From contig OY720643.1 of assembly GCA_963169105.1 (NCBI GenBank), positions 103,861,697-103,925,696 of the forward strand: DNA of 64,000 nt, in the 5' to 3' direction. This stretch comes from Ceriagrion tenellum. Lineage: Eukaryota; Arthropoda; Insecta; Odonata; Coenagrionidae. How positions within the stretch are numbered: position 1 is the first letter of the stretch; each line of letters starts with the position of its first letter. The notes below the pieces were generated by a model, which was not told where the DNA came from, did not search any database, and saw only the letters and a list, made by a program, of their open reading frames with translations. This document shows, piece by piece, positions 12,401-27,400 of the stretch. The position numbers and the translations under genes were made by a program.

Positions 12401-15400
12401 TTATTGGTCACTCACTCTGAAGTGTTCCAGTTTTCACTCAGTTTGAGCCAAAACTAGTTTTAAATTTTAACCTGAATAAAAGGGCAGCAGATTTTACTCT
12501 TCCCTCTTGTTTTGTGAAACAATATTCCTTTTTTAGGGGTATTGTATACAATTTTAGAAGGTGGATATGTGCAAATGGCTCATATTTTATGCTATCAATA
12601 CCTACATTTGGTTCATAGTAAGGATGAGTCAAATCCGAATGTCGATTCTCGATTCCACCGATTCTCAGGATTAGAATCGGTATCAAGAATCGATCGCCTT
12701 AACCCTTAGAGTGCCGGGGAGCGCTATTGCGCTCCTCCTGTCTCTCGCGAAAAGTGCCAGGAGCACGATAGCGCTCCTCCTGCAATGTCACTCTTAGATG
12801 CTGGTATTTCACTGATTGTTCACAGACGGCACCTAAATGCAGATTAATTATGAAGCTGAAAGCTAAAATGCTATGGCAATTGTAGCATAGTACCTGGAAA
12901 ATTGGTTGGCTTTCAAAGGGTTAAGCTGATTCCGATTCCATCGATTCCAGATAGATAAATATTCAAATTAAATTTCATTTATCACATATTTGTCTCAGTA
13001 ATTTTGGGTGTAGGCTATCAAATTGTCCTTTATTTCTACCTCAATAAGCTGAGGATATATTTGCTACTTGTCAATAAATATACTTTTTGAGCGACTGAAT
13101 TGTCTTTGTTATTTTATTTCAGCTGACACTTGAATTTAAATAATAGTCGTATGCAACTGGAATATCAATATCCCTCCTGTTATTTGGAATTAGAATCGAT
13201 GGAATCAAGAATCGGGAATCGATTTGAAAGATTTGGAATCGAAAAAATGTAGAATCGACTCATCCCTAGTTTATAGTCCTGTGGACCAAGTACTTCTCAA
13301 TTTAAAAAAATGATCTCTCGTAACATTATTTAATGGAATTTTTATAGAAGTGACTTTTTTCAAGGAAAATTATTTACCATTGTTATTTGACCTTTTTGCT
13401 TCATAGCATTCTTTTTTGTTGATTAAACATCATTATTTGATCATTTAATTCCCTTTACGCCTTTGTTTAATTTACTTAATGAATAAATGATTTGAGTTCC
13501 TAGAGTAGTAATTTTTAATTTGATTTGCCATTTATTAATTTAAGTAAGAGCATGAGCGCTTCTTTACACAGCATGGATTTTTTTTTCTTTAACAGAGCTA
13601 TTATTTGAAAGAGAAAGTACAGCCATTGAGGGTGAAAGAGGACATAGTCAGTTATGCCAAGTTCAAATGGCCATTGTTATTCTCTAGATTTTATGAAGCA
13701 TTCCAAAATTCAGGTAAGAAATATTCTTAATAATGTGACATAATGAGATTGGCAGAATATGTTCTTTAATGTTTTAACACCTTTTTATAAATACCTAAAT
13801 TTGACTGTATATTAAATGAGCAGAGGGTCGTAGAGGTATTCATAGCCTCAGTTTAGTTGCCCTTTTCAAATTCTGCTTCGGCACTATGGTTTTGCAGTCT
13901 GTAAAAATTTGTCTCAGTTTTCTCACTTGCTCTTGTTCTGCTACTATTTCAAACCATAATGTTTCTGTACTTTTGTTTCATCTCCAAGGCCTAAGAAAGT
14001 CAACCATAACTACCTTCATATTTTATTTACTATAAATACTTGCTATAGTGGTCCCTAGGGTGTGACACAGATACATTTACATGCAACCTGCATTAGTTAA
14101 AATATTGCTTGAAGTTCTTTCATAATAGTCATCTACATGAGTTCATATAATGTTCTTATTTTCATTTTTGTTACATTATTTACCTTAAGAAGTACCTTAT
14201 TCTTTAAAAATCATATGTTTTAATTTGGATTGGTGTTTAAATATGCAGTACAGAATCATCTGAATAAATTACATACTTTAATGTGTCAAAAATAATATTC
14301 ACAATGCAAGCACGGCTGAACGTCATCTGAGCATTAATGTGTAAATTTATTTAGGTCCTAACTTACCCAAAAATGATGTCATTATGGCTGTTAATTGGAC
14401 TGGTGTGTACGCGGTCGATGACCAGGAGCAAGTTTTACTTGAGCTGTCATTCCCAGAGATCACATCTGTCTCCAGTCATAAGTGAGTGCCACTCAATTCA
14501 CATGTATCAACCCACATACTCATAAAAAGTAGTTGTGCTTTCTAAGGATTTTTATACAATATTAATTTTAATTTTAATACAGTAATAATTCCAGTCCTTA
14601 TTTTAAATTTTTGTTATAATTTAATTCATGGAAAGCTTTCTGAAAAAGATATTAATATGTATAGTTGAAAACAAATTGATGCAATAATTTAATTCTGTTA
14701 TGTTCATTTTGTTTCCAAGCTCTCAGGACAGTATGTATGTATATTTCTTCTGATTTGTGTTTTCACTTTTTGTCTAACATATTTTTCCACCTGCAACTAC
14801 GTAAATGCTTTATTTTACAGGACAAACAAGGTTTTTGGACAAACGTTTACTTTGTCGACGGTCCGAGGAGAGGAATTCACTTTCCAAAGTACAAATGCAG
14901 AGGATATCAGAGATCTCGTGGTTTATTTCTTGGAAGGACTGAAAAAACGATCCAAGTTTGTCATTGCTCTGCAGGATTACAAGGCACCAGGTATGTGTCA
15001 GATAGAATATTATGCTACTGATAGAATTACTTTGGACCTCAAAGTAGGTATCATATTTACCAGCTTGTAAGACATGTGGTCTTGGGAGACGCACACTTTT
15101 TTCAACCACATAACTGAAAAAAATAACCCTTATTGGTAACTTACTCCTCATTTTAAGATTCATAACTTTCAGATTTCAACATAGATGATGAACAAAATTA
15201 CACTTCATGGTGTTATTTGAATTTTCATTAATCAATCTTCATAAAAGAAGGTGCTCATAGCTCATCATCTTCATGACAGTGATTCTGAAAATTCTCATTT
15301 TATGGAAAATATGTACTTGGAATAAAATTTGCTTTACTTTTGTGGTTCTGAAACAAACTCTGGTTCAGTTTGAAGTGCATTTTTAAATGTTAATTCTTTA

Positions 15401-18400
15401 ATAAGGTTTTGAAGGCCATCCATAATAAGAGTCAATTGTAGATTAAAAGATATGATATAAGACTCAAGCTTTAAGAAATAGGTGATTTAATCTCCTTTTC
15501 TTCAGGCCTTTTGTGTATCATCATTGAGGAAGCAATGCCACCTTTGTGAAAGTAAAGAAACTTTTCAAAAACAAAAAAAAAACTGTAGCCTTCCAACTGA
15601 TTTCAGATATGTGGTTTTGTTACTAAGACATATTATGCTGCTCTCTGTTGAGATCTTTGCTAAAGTACATTCTTAAATTAAGAACTACAACCTAGTTTTC
15701 CCTAAAAAATGTCAAAGTGGCTGTATTTGTCCTTTGATGACGATATCTGCTTTAGCTTGTTGAGTGGAAATGGGTTTTTGATCATTTTCTTCTCCATCAT
15801 AGTGAATGGGAAAGTATTAACTTACTTCTCCTCTTCACCACAATTTCTCCTTACTTTTTCTGTGCCTTTAATGGCATGAATATAATTCCAATTGCAGGAG
15901 AGGGATCATCTTTCCTAAGTTTCCTCAAGGGTGAGCTGATTGTCCTTGAGGATGAAAGTGTTGGTGAAACAGTGATGAGTTCTGGATGGTGTGTTGGAAG
16001 GTGCGACAGGACAGGACAGCGTGGCGATTTCCCCGCTGAAGCTGTTTACGTTCTTCCTACTCTCTCAAAACCTCCAATGGATATTTTGGTAAGAGATAGC
16101 TCTTCCTTGAAAGTCATCAATGTGGCAATTTTATTCATAAAAACTGGGAAATGAATTTTTGTATCCCCAAATTGAGAACATATTTTTATCCAGTAGTGTT
16201 AGAGTCAGGAATGAGTAATAGAAAATGATTGAATTTTGGAAATGGGTATATTAACATCATTTTCATCTGAAATCAAGGAAACTAAACTCTACGTAATTAA
16301 CAAATTTGGAAGAATATCTCCAATGGCTTTAAATTAATTAGCACCTCTCCTTAAAAGAAAGAAACATTAATTTTTGCTTTGTTAGTTTAAGGAAACCTCA
16401 GTGACCAGCCCCAACCTCTCAACCAGAGCACCCCTCTATGGTGGTTTATGGGAATGTTAATTCCTCACCAGTGACCACTCACAGACACATACACTCAACC
16501 CAAAACGGGACCCTTCACAGGGCTAAAGGGTTAAGGATGCCTGAGTATACTTAACCACAAACACACTATCTGTGAATGTTTATGGGAATTAAATTCCTTA
16601 CCAGGGACAAAAACAGAGCAATCTTTATTCATCCCAGGCATTATTCTAAATCTTTGCTTGTCCTTTTTTTGGAATTTTATTCCCATACACATTCACAGAT
16701 AGTGTGTTTGCGGTTATAACCCTGGCATCCTTAACCCCGTCCCATCCCTTTAGCCCAGTGACGGATCTCATTTTGGGTTGAGTGTGTGTGTCTGTCAGTG
16801 GTCACTGGCGAGGAATTAACATTCCCATGAACCACCATAGAGGGGTGTTCTGGTTGAGAGGTTGTGGTTGGTCACTGACGTTTCCGTTAAACCAACACAG
16901 TAAAAATTATTATTTCTATCTTTTGATGAGTGGTGCCTATTAATATATGGCCAATGGACATTTTTTCCTAAATTTGTTACATTTTCATTTGAGTTAAAAT
17001 ACCTGGAAAAATTATTGATAATTTTTTAAAACTACTGTATTTTCAAGTAATATTTATTAACAGCAATAAACAGCTGATGGAGGATTTAGGTATTAGGAAT
17101 GCTAATGACAATAGTTGCAACACAAATCACTAATACTTGACTTGGCGAGTAAATTGACTGCGAATGGCAGGTGGAGATGAGAGAAAATAACAACAACCTT
17201 AGCCAGTTTGATTAACTTCAAGCAGGAACATTTATATAACAAACAAGTATTACAATTGAAAACAAGTCCGTAGGCTAAATACCATAGCCTTGGTATATAT
17301 AAGACGATCAGATGCCATCACTCCAGCAGGTCCTTTCTCGTCCACAGTCAGTTTAAAAAAAGAGGCCGGGCCCAACGTAGAGATAACACGGCTGGCGATT
17401 GAGAGGGGTCAGCTGACCAACGCAGGAGTTGGGGGAGCAGGGGAATCCTTGTTGGGTCGTTAATTGGCGGAGGAAATTGTGCTAGCGTTGAATCGGTCAG
17501 AATAGAGTGCACCACTGTCATTTTCAGTATGAAAGTGAGCTGATTGTTCCCTCGCAGACAGCAAACACAAGACAGCGAATCACAAGGCCAAATGCATGAG
17601 GGATAGTCATGAAAGGCATTTGCAAGATTTTTGGCATTCGCGAGTTTTTTTGGCAATCAGTGGTTTTTCTGGCAGAGTGGTTTTTGCTAAGTAGGAGGGG
17701 GACATTTTGGCACATAGTATGGGATTAACAATCTTTTAACCATTACTCTTGCTACGTTAATTCATCAGCATTGAAAAAAAGAGAAAACAAGTATGGCAGC
17801 CCACTCACAATTTGGCTTTCTTTTGTCATGGTGTGAGAAGTTTTCATGGCAATTTTCATAATGGCCCATCTCTAATTAGGTAATGGAAACAGGTTGAATT
17901 TTTCATCAATTTTTTTAAATTAGGAATTTATTATTATAATTCTATAGTTTTCAGGAAATTAAACATAATTGATATCATGATTTCTCTCGCATTTTCTCTG
18001 TTGGTACCAAGCCTTGAAATTTGATTGAACTGAACAGTGTTCATGCTTATTTGCCGATGTTTTAAAGGGAATTTGCTCTGTTCCATTTTATTCTATTGAA
18101 AGAACTGAAAAAAATATTCCTAATGATGATTTTTTGTTTAGGGATAGAAAATTCTTATAGACAGGAGGCCCCAAGACTGAGAACTTTCATTTTGGCTTTT
18201 TGAAAATTCCATTTAAATATAGCAATGGCATAGCATGTGAAAATTTAAGAAAATTGTCTTGTTGATTTTTTGTAATAATTCTCATCCATGTCATCCATTT
18301 GATATTTTTTTAGGAAATCTTAATAGTGTAATCAAATGTATGCATGTGATTTTTTTGTAAGTCTCATGATGATATATATTTGTGGAGAAAAAAGTGTTAA

Positions 18401-21400
18401 ATTAAATATTATATTCAATATATTCTCAGGGTCTCTTTGGTGCTGATACAAATGGTGAAGTGGGAAGTGGAGGTCGAAGATTGCAAGCCCTGCATACCAT
18501 TGCACCTCAACAAACGAATGGTATTGACGGAGGAGAAAGACCCCACACTTTGGCTGAGTATGCTCTTGACCATTTTAGGTAACTATCTACTCCTGTTGTA
18601 TTGCCTTGACAGCCTGACAAGAAACATTGCATCATCTTTGTGAGAATACATCATAATTTGTGGACATATCTCGAACTTAATTTCATTTATTTACAACTTG
18701 TAATATCCCTATTGTGCAGTTATAATTTCAATTGCAGATTTGGGTGAAATTAAAAAAAAATCTTTAATAGAATTAGAAATAAATCTTTGGATAAATTACT
18801 GTATTTATCCATGCATAACATGCATTGCCATTTAACACACACCCTCATTTTATGAAGGAAATTTGAATCAAAATAACTAAAATTTAAAATAAAAGACTCA
18901 GAAGCTCTGAATATTTTGGATAAACCTATGCTCATATTTATTAATATGTACTGTAAATATTTAAAAAATGCCATGAAATACCCAAAAAAGACATTTAACT
19001 GAATTAAAAATGAATATGACCCTTTTTATTTAATCAAGTTTAAATAAACAATGTAATATAGGCATATAACACGCAAGGTGAATTTCAGGCCTAAACTTTT
19101 GGAAAAATTAGGTGTTATATGCCAATAAATACATTATCTGTGCTAAAATTTAAAGTCTTTCCATTGATAATGTTTGTAGATCAACTAAAAATTCAATGTT
19201 CTGGTGAAAATAATTTTATCACCTAGTAAATTTAGGTGTTTTACCTTCTTTATCTTCATTATATCTTTGCTGATTTATTGTAACCATCTATATTTCTTCC
19301 ATAAAGGCCTCCACCAAAGCGAACTGTTTCCAGAACTCTAACCTTGACATCAGCAAGACGAGGAGGATCTGATGAGCTCTGGAGGCATTCTCGGGAGCCT
19401 CTCAAGCAACCACTGCTCCGTAAGTTAGTGGGCAGGGATGAATTGGCAGAAGAGGCATGTTATGCATCATCAACTATCCTCAAGTACATGGGAGACTTAC
19501 CTTCTCGACGTCCAAGGCCATCCAATGAACTCACTGATCAGATATTCGAGGGTCCTCTGAAACATGTAAGAAGCTTTGAAATTTTCCTTTGAGCATGCAT
19601 TCTGTTATATGTTTGCATAATTTTGATATGTGTTCCTGGAATTTAAATATGCATTATCCTTAATTCCTCTTCAATCTGAATCTTTTTCAAATTTTAATGA
19701 ATATTGCAGGAAATTCTAAGGGACGAAATATATTGCCAAATTATGAAGCAGCTGACTGACAACCCAAACAGACTCAGTGAGGAAAGAGGTTGGGAGCTGA
19801 TGTGGCTTTCTACTGGTTTATTTGCTTGCAGTCATGCACTTCTCAAAGTAAGTGATTGTATCATGTATTGTATCATGTTTACGTGATTAGTTTTACTGCT
19901 CCTGAGTATCTGGTGGAAGAAGCTACTCTGAAGACCACTTGAAAAGTGAAGTAGAGTGAAAGAGAGGGAATATGAAATTCTGAAAGCAATTCTGAGTGCA
20001 ATTTCAATAAACTTCTCTTCTTTCGTTACAATCCTAGGATTGGTCTGCAACAGTATTCCACTATATCCGATCTTGGGCCAATCTTTTCACTTCTCTGTAT
20101 GATTGGAAACCTAGTTCCTTCATCAACTGTCCCATGTAGTCCAGTCTAGGTCTGCCCCTCTGGTTTTTTCCCTCTACCGTACCTTCTAGTGCGGTCCTAA
20201 CCAAACTTTCGTGTCAGAGAATATGGCCTATCCAGATGTTCCTTCTCTTATTTAGCATTCTGAGTAGACACCATCTTTCCCCTATCCTCTTAAACACATC
20301 CTCGTTCATGACTCTTGCCACCCAGGGTATTTTCAGCATTTTGCTAAACATCCATTTTCAATAAACATCCATTCTGAATAAAGGTATTTCGCCGGGCTAG
20401 GAGTAGAGAATGACTTGTTCTCCATCCTCATGGGTTCTGAATGCCCTCCTCTCAATTTTGTCAGTAGATGTACTCCAATCCTTGAGGTCTGGTGCCATCT
20501 GATTGGCTCTGCCATATGCTCGTTTTCTCACCTTCCCTTATGATTTTAACCCTTTGAGTGCAGCATGACGTGATATCACGTCATGGCGGTCTTTACGATG
20601 GTGCTGATGACGGATTATGGGTAGACGAGGAGTATTGAGTTGAAGGATGTGCCCACACTTCGACCACAATTGGTCCGAATTGACCCTCCATGGGTCCGGT
20701 AGCCCCTGATTCGAGGACGTACTCTGGCAGACCGCACGGCGTCTACCCGGAAAGGGAGCCAGGAGGACACCCAATCCCAATTTTTTGGGCATCAGGCTCT
20801 TCCGGTTCTCAAAGATGTGCGGAAAGTTTTCGCGAAAGCGAGACTGACGGTGACTTGTCTTACGTTATTGGGTTCACCTAATAAACAAAAAATAATTTTA
20901 AAAAAGGGGTAATAAAATATCTAATACGAGTACTTCGGGGAGGCGGAGGCCCGATTGACGTCCTTTTGACCTCAATCCGCCTCATTGGTGTCAGCCTCGA
21001 AGGGACCGTTGTTTTCGCCAACCTTCCCTTCCCATTCCTTTTCCCCTTTTCCCAATACTGCCCTGACTTGGCGATAAGCGAGAGCTTCCGGCCGAGTGGG
21101 AGGCAGTTACCCTGCGGGGAGACCCGAATCCTCTGGTGCTGGTGACGTGATGTCACGTCAAGGGTACCGTGAGTGTTTTTAACTGCACAAGCACCAGAAA
21201 TCTTCTCTAACGTCCCAGGAATACCAGAGCCTATTTTATGAATTCCTGGATAACCACCCGGACTTCATCCCCGTGTATACGGATGGATCGAAGTCTGGCT
21301 CGGCATGTGCTTGTGCAGTGTCCTCTGCGTATCACAAAGTCATAAAGGCGAGGCTCCATCCATGGTGCAGCATATACAATGCAGAATTACTCGCAATTAA

Positions 21401-24400
21401 GATGGCCTTAGGAAATATAAAATGCAATTCTGGCTCTTTCCTTATCTTTACAGACTCTCTAACCACTGTGAAGTCCATTTCAGCCTATTACCCACTCCAC
21501 TCTCTCGTCCAGGATGTACAATGCGCTCTTCTTTCCCTCACCAACAAGGGAATTAAAATCTCCTTATGTGGGTACCTGGACACATGGAAATAGCTGGTAA
21601 TGAACGTGCAGACAAGGCTGCAAAGGAAGCACTACAGATGCCAGAAATTGTATGGAACATGGTGACTGCGGAGGACCTAAAGGCTATGTTTAGAAGCGTT
21701 ATTTTAGACAAATGGCAAGAATCGTGGCATGGGAGTAATAGCTTCAAGCTCCGGACAGTGAAACCGGTAGTATCAGTGTGGCCCTCTTCCATCAGGAATA
21801 CCTGTAGGGAAGAAGTCGCAGTCACACGCCTGAGGGTAGGGCACACTGCCCTGTCCCACTCATACCTCTTCACAGAAGAGAAGAAACAACCTTGGTGTGA
21901 TAAATTCCGGTCTTCTCGAGATAAACACAAGGTCAACGGTACCTTAGGACACATCCTAGGTGACTCTCCCGATTGCCTCACCCGAGAATTGTGTTTTTAA
22001 AAGAAATCAACGTTTTTAATAAATTATACATTTTTTATATGTATATGCATATTATACAATGTTATGCAAATTTTATCTCACATTAGTACTAAAACGATTT
22101 AGCTTCAATTACATAAACCTGGTATTACCTATGTACGAGAGTGGTGCAAAATGACCGCAGTAGTCGACGCCCCCTTAAACAATAATTCTACTACTATGAG
22201 TGTTTTAGCTTTCACTAGGTCCCCTAGTGAAAGCTGGAACACTCATGGTACCCATGCCGTGCTAACACATCATCAGCACCAGCGTAAAGACAACGATGAC
22301 ATGATGTCACGTCATGCCACACTCAAAGGGTTAATGGCTTTGAGGACTCCAGGTATTACTCAAATGAAAACCAGCATCACAGTCGAAGTTGTTTGGCCGT
22401 AGGCGGATCTGGATGGCTTCCTTGACTAGGCAATCCCAATAACCATGCGGGTGGTTAAGAAGTTTTGCCCCCTTTCACTGTATGGCATGGCCCTCCATGA
22501 TGCTGTTTTGAGTAATACCTGGAGATCTATCATCAAAACCTTTAAATATGCAAGGGAAGGTGGGAAAACCAACATGAACCAGAGCCTATCAAATGGCACC
22601 TCACCCCAAGGAGTGGAGTATGTATACTGGCCAAATTAAGAAGGAAGGCATTCAGAACTCTGGAGTATGGAGAACAAGTCATTCTCCGAAACATCAGAAG
22701 ATATAGAACTGCTAACCTGGTGGAATACCCTAGAGATATTCTGTAGATATGACGGAATAATCTGAGACCTTTCAACATCCAAATGTTTTGTACAAGCCAA
22801 GTAGATGCTTTCATGAGGTGTGTGATGAGACTCGATCATGATTAGCTAGCATGGAGCTGTCTTTTAATTATTAAACATTATGCCTTGGTAAACAATTACA
22901 CCATGGTTAAGAGAGCACTCATGGAATATAGACTCACAGATTGCCTGAAGTATAGATGTTGATGTATTGGGATCAGCTGCCCAGTGAATGTTCCATACCA
23001 TTCTTGAATTGGAAAACGGTACAGTTCATGGTTTTGTTCTCTGAAGCAACCTTGTTCACATTCTGATCTAATATTCTAACCGTGTGGTAGTGGGTTATTG
23101 GCTGCATTAAAAAATCCAGTGTAGCAAAATGTACTTTAGCAACAGGGTATGAAATAAATAAGTTGAGACAATTTAAAGTTACTGAAGAATACTTTCTTGC
23201 CTTGATGCCACTGAAACCCTTTTACTCCATAGATGCAAGAAGACTTTTGAATTGAGACATGGGCCTCATATTCAATTCAACTTTCTCTTCTTTGACTCTC
23301 AACTATCCTAGAATTTGTCTGTCATTCCACCAAACCCTACTTAAATGAGTCCTCCTGTGTACAAGTTGATCACAATGGCGCATTTGTGAAATTTATGTGT
23401 TTTTCTTGTCTTCCAGGAGCTTACTTTGTTTCTTAGAACTCGGAGGCATCCAGTGGCAGTAGATTCCTTACAGCGTCTTCATCGGACATTACGTCACGGT
23501 CAGCGCAAATTCCCTCCCCATCAGGTAGAAGTGGAAGCCATCCAGCACAAGACAACGCAAATATTCCACAAGGTCTATTTTCCTGATGATACTGACGAGG
23601 TTAGTATTTCTCTTGGTGAAGATTGAAGATTTGGATGCTTCTCTTGGAAAATGGGTTGAGTGGCCTCATTATCGCTAATTTTGAAATATATTTTGGGCGT
23701 GAGGGTTGGGGAAGGTCTATTTTTTTGTGCCGGGAAATCTCATATCCATGAGGTTTGGAGAAGGTACTGTCTAGATTAATGTCCATGAACTTGCTTACTG
23801 TGTTTGCTGAACTGTAGGTATATACTTATATTTAAAGAGTCCAAGCAGATCAGGAAAATTTGACTCTTGTATAAATACTTATTAAGTTTAAGATAAAAGA
23901 TTGTTACACTGTTGTCATCATCACAAGTCCCTGTAAGTACTCCAAACCAGGGCTTTTTAACCTGTACGTTCTGTCCCCATTTGGAAGAGTTATGTGACTT
24001 AATATGGAGGGTTACTATATAAGTGCTCAGTATTTTTATACCTATCATTAATTAATACCTTTTTTATCTAAAAAATTCTATGAAATATCATTGAAAAATG
24101 GTAAATGTTAATTTAAAGGTGGCCAGAATGTCTTATCCATGTTATACACAAAGTATCAGGGATAATTGTTGGATCCAGGAGATAATTTGTGACAGTCATA
24201 TTTCCTGTAGTTTGTGAATTTGAGTATTGAAAATTTTTTTATAATTTTCTCTGATTGTCAAAGGCATGGGTTGATTCTGATAAGCTCTGCTAAGGTTTTA
24301 GACTGGGTCAGAAAAGTGCGTGTGGTCGAGTAGTTCTTTGGCTTTGTGTTCCCCAATAGAGAATGACACATGTGTGAATGTTCAGGTTTTAATTGTTCTT

Positions 24401-27400
24401 AAAATTTCATTTTCCTTTATAATCAAGTAAATTATTTGACTGGAGCTGTTAAATGACATGGAACAGAATCGTATGGCTGAAAATGTTTTGGTGGATTGAT
24501 CCCTCTGATGTTGCCAAACTTTATTAAATTGATCATCTGAATTGATGTTGACTGAATTATTGTTTCATTGATCACATGAATATCATTTCAGTGAGCACTC
24601 ATATTCTCAAATATTTTTGAGTGAACCTTCAAAACCAGGTTTTTAAAGGCCATGTTAGTTATAGCAAATTCACTACCTAAGTCAACATTTTTAATTTTCT
24701 CACAATTCAGAGATGTTTAATAAAAATGAACTGATAACAAAGCCGTACAGGTATATATTTCTTAAAAATCAAAGTTTAAATTCCAGAAGCCAATACAAAG
24801 GCATAATGAATGTTTTAAGGTGAACTGAGGAGGGTGATACATTGGCTCCCTGTGAAATGTTTAGGTTTAATGCTTTACTGTGATGCCACCAGCTCTAAGC
24901 GGTACTTTTCTGATCCTTTCAGGCTTTTGAAGTGGACTCCTCTACAAGAGCAAAGGATTTCTGCCATAGCATTTCTCAGAGGCTCAACCTCAGGTCCAGT
25001 GAAGGCTTCAGTCTCTTTGTAAAGATTGCTGATAAAGTGATTTCGGTGCCTGAAGGAGACTTCTTCTTCGACTTTGTTCGTCACTTAGCAGATTGGATTA
25101 AGAAAGCAAAGCCTAACCGAGATGGTGTGTATAATTGTTTTACTATAACAAATACCTTTCTCATGAATAACTTATATCTAACTTTTGAGTAATACTTATA
25201 GTCAAGTAATAGTAGCTTATAAAACTTGTACTTGAAACTATGACATGTGTTGTAACTCTTAAAAAAAAAGTCTAGTTGTGTTTTTAAATGGTTTCCTGTG
25301 CTTGATGGAGGCCTTCTGAATTGAAAGTTGGTAATTGATTAGCTCTACTTATCAGCAAATGTAGGAATTCCACTAATTTTATGAATCACTTAAAATTTTT
25401 TCTGCTGACTTATCATTTGCTTGCAAAACTAATTTTCAGAAATTTTCTACTGTAGTATGTGTTTTATTGTTATTTTTATTATAATTTCCCAAAATATAAA
25501 GTTACTTGCACTTAAAAGATAAAAATTACAATTTTTAAGTTAATTTAGCTTAGAAAAAACTTCAAATGTATACCCATGTGCACTTGACTCCTTTGCCCCC
25601 GTGGCATTTTCCTTTTTCATTCTCTGAAAGTGTTTTTGAAATTTTCCACTATTTATTCAAATATATTTAGTAAGTATACTTTTTCACTTTATAACTAAGT
25701 CAACATTTTTAATGTGCTTACAATCCCGAGATGTTTAAATAAAAAATGAACTGGAAACAAGGCAGTGTAGGTAAATATTTCATACAAAACAAAGTTTAAA
25801 TGAAAGAACTCTTTTCAGAAGCCAATATAAAGGCATAACAAATATATTAAGGTGAACTGAGGTGGGTGATACATTGGCATCTTGAGCTCCTAAAGGTTAT
25901 TGTTTGGTACATTATACTGAGTGTTTATGCTGAACTGATCTTGAATTACGACTTTGTATCCTTTTCCCAGGTGCTGGTCAACATTTCACCTATCAAGTCT
26001 TCTTCATGAAGAAACTTTGGACCAACACAGTGCCTGGAAAAGACAGAAACGCTGACCTCATCTTCCACTATCACCAAGAACTTCCAAAACTTTTGAGAGG
26101 CTATCACCGGTGTTCAAAGGAGGAGGCTGCCAAACTGGCTGCGTTGGCGTTCAGAGTGCGGCATGGTGAAAATAAGCAGAAACTGCAGGCAATACCGTGA
26201 GTGAATATCTTTACAAGAAGACTATTTTATGCAATCACAAAAGTATGTCGACCTTGAGCCAAATAGCTGTGTGGGTGGAAATTTTAAGCACAAAAATGTG
26301 TGATTATTAATGTAGAATGGGAGTACTTTGCATCTTTATTTGGAGTATTTTGAAGGGAAAGGAACAAATACACTGGGCTTTACTGTGGAATAATATAAAT
26401 GTGTAAATTAATTTATAGCTTCCATTTTCCAGTGATTTGAAGTAGAAAATGGTGATGCATACATTTAAAATTGCAATGCAAAAAAATGTGATTTTATTGT
26501 TTTATAATTGAACTGAAAAAAGAATATAGATACCTTAAAATATCAAATCAATGTGTTTAAGATTGAGAGATACATGTAATGGAAATCCCACAGTACAAGA
26601 GCATGCAGGTGGAGGTGAATTAGGTCGATAAAAAAAGGTGTTATTCACTATTTAATGGTAGACCATCTAAGACTTGAAGCCCAACTTTAGTAAATACCTT
26701 GCATTGGAACATTGAGCTCAATACATTTATAGTATCCAATACAAAGATTCATTGCACAATCAAATGGGATGTTATTACCATACTTTGTTTTTATCTGTTA
26801 GTACAGAATTGGTCATTTTTTTCCTAGCTGTCTTGATGGGAGATAGAAGTTTATTTGTTCCAGCAAGGTAGACAGTTTTGTTGGCTGCCTACTTATTTGT
26901 GATGAGCCAATGCAAAAATATCCTCTGATGCCTTCACGATCTCATTCTGCTGGATTGTATCATGTTATTTAGTGGAACTAATCACCCAGATGGCTGTGTG
27001 ATCCTCTTTGCCATAGTTATACTCATTTATATCACCCCCCAGGAAAATATTTTCTCAGCCAAAACTCCATCAAAGCTATATCCTTTCCTTTTTAGATTCA
27101 AATCATTACTGTTAAAAAAATTAAGTATAGTATATCTTGAGATTTGCCTGGATGAATTGATTTAAATTTATATAATTGTGTATTTGTTTCTGTGAACCTT
27201 TATTTTCATCACTCTATTCATATTAATAATTGTTTACCACAAAATATTTAAGGTTTGCTTTGGGAATGCATTGGATGAAAAGTTCACAGGCTTCACCCTG
27301 GGAAATTATGTTGAAAATTATCAACATTTTGGAGAGCAGACTCTGCCATTATAATCAGGGTGGCTGAGAGTGCCGTTTAAAGGGTCATAGTTTTCAAATG

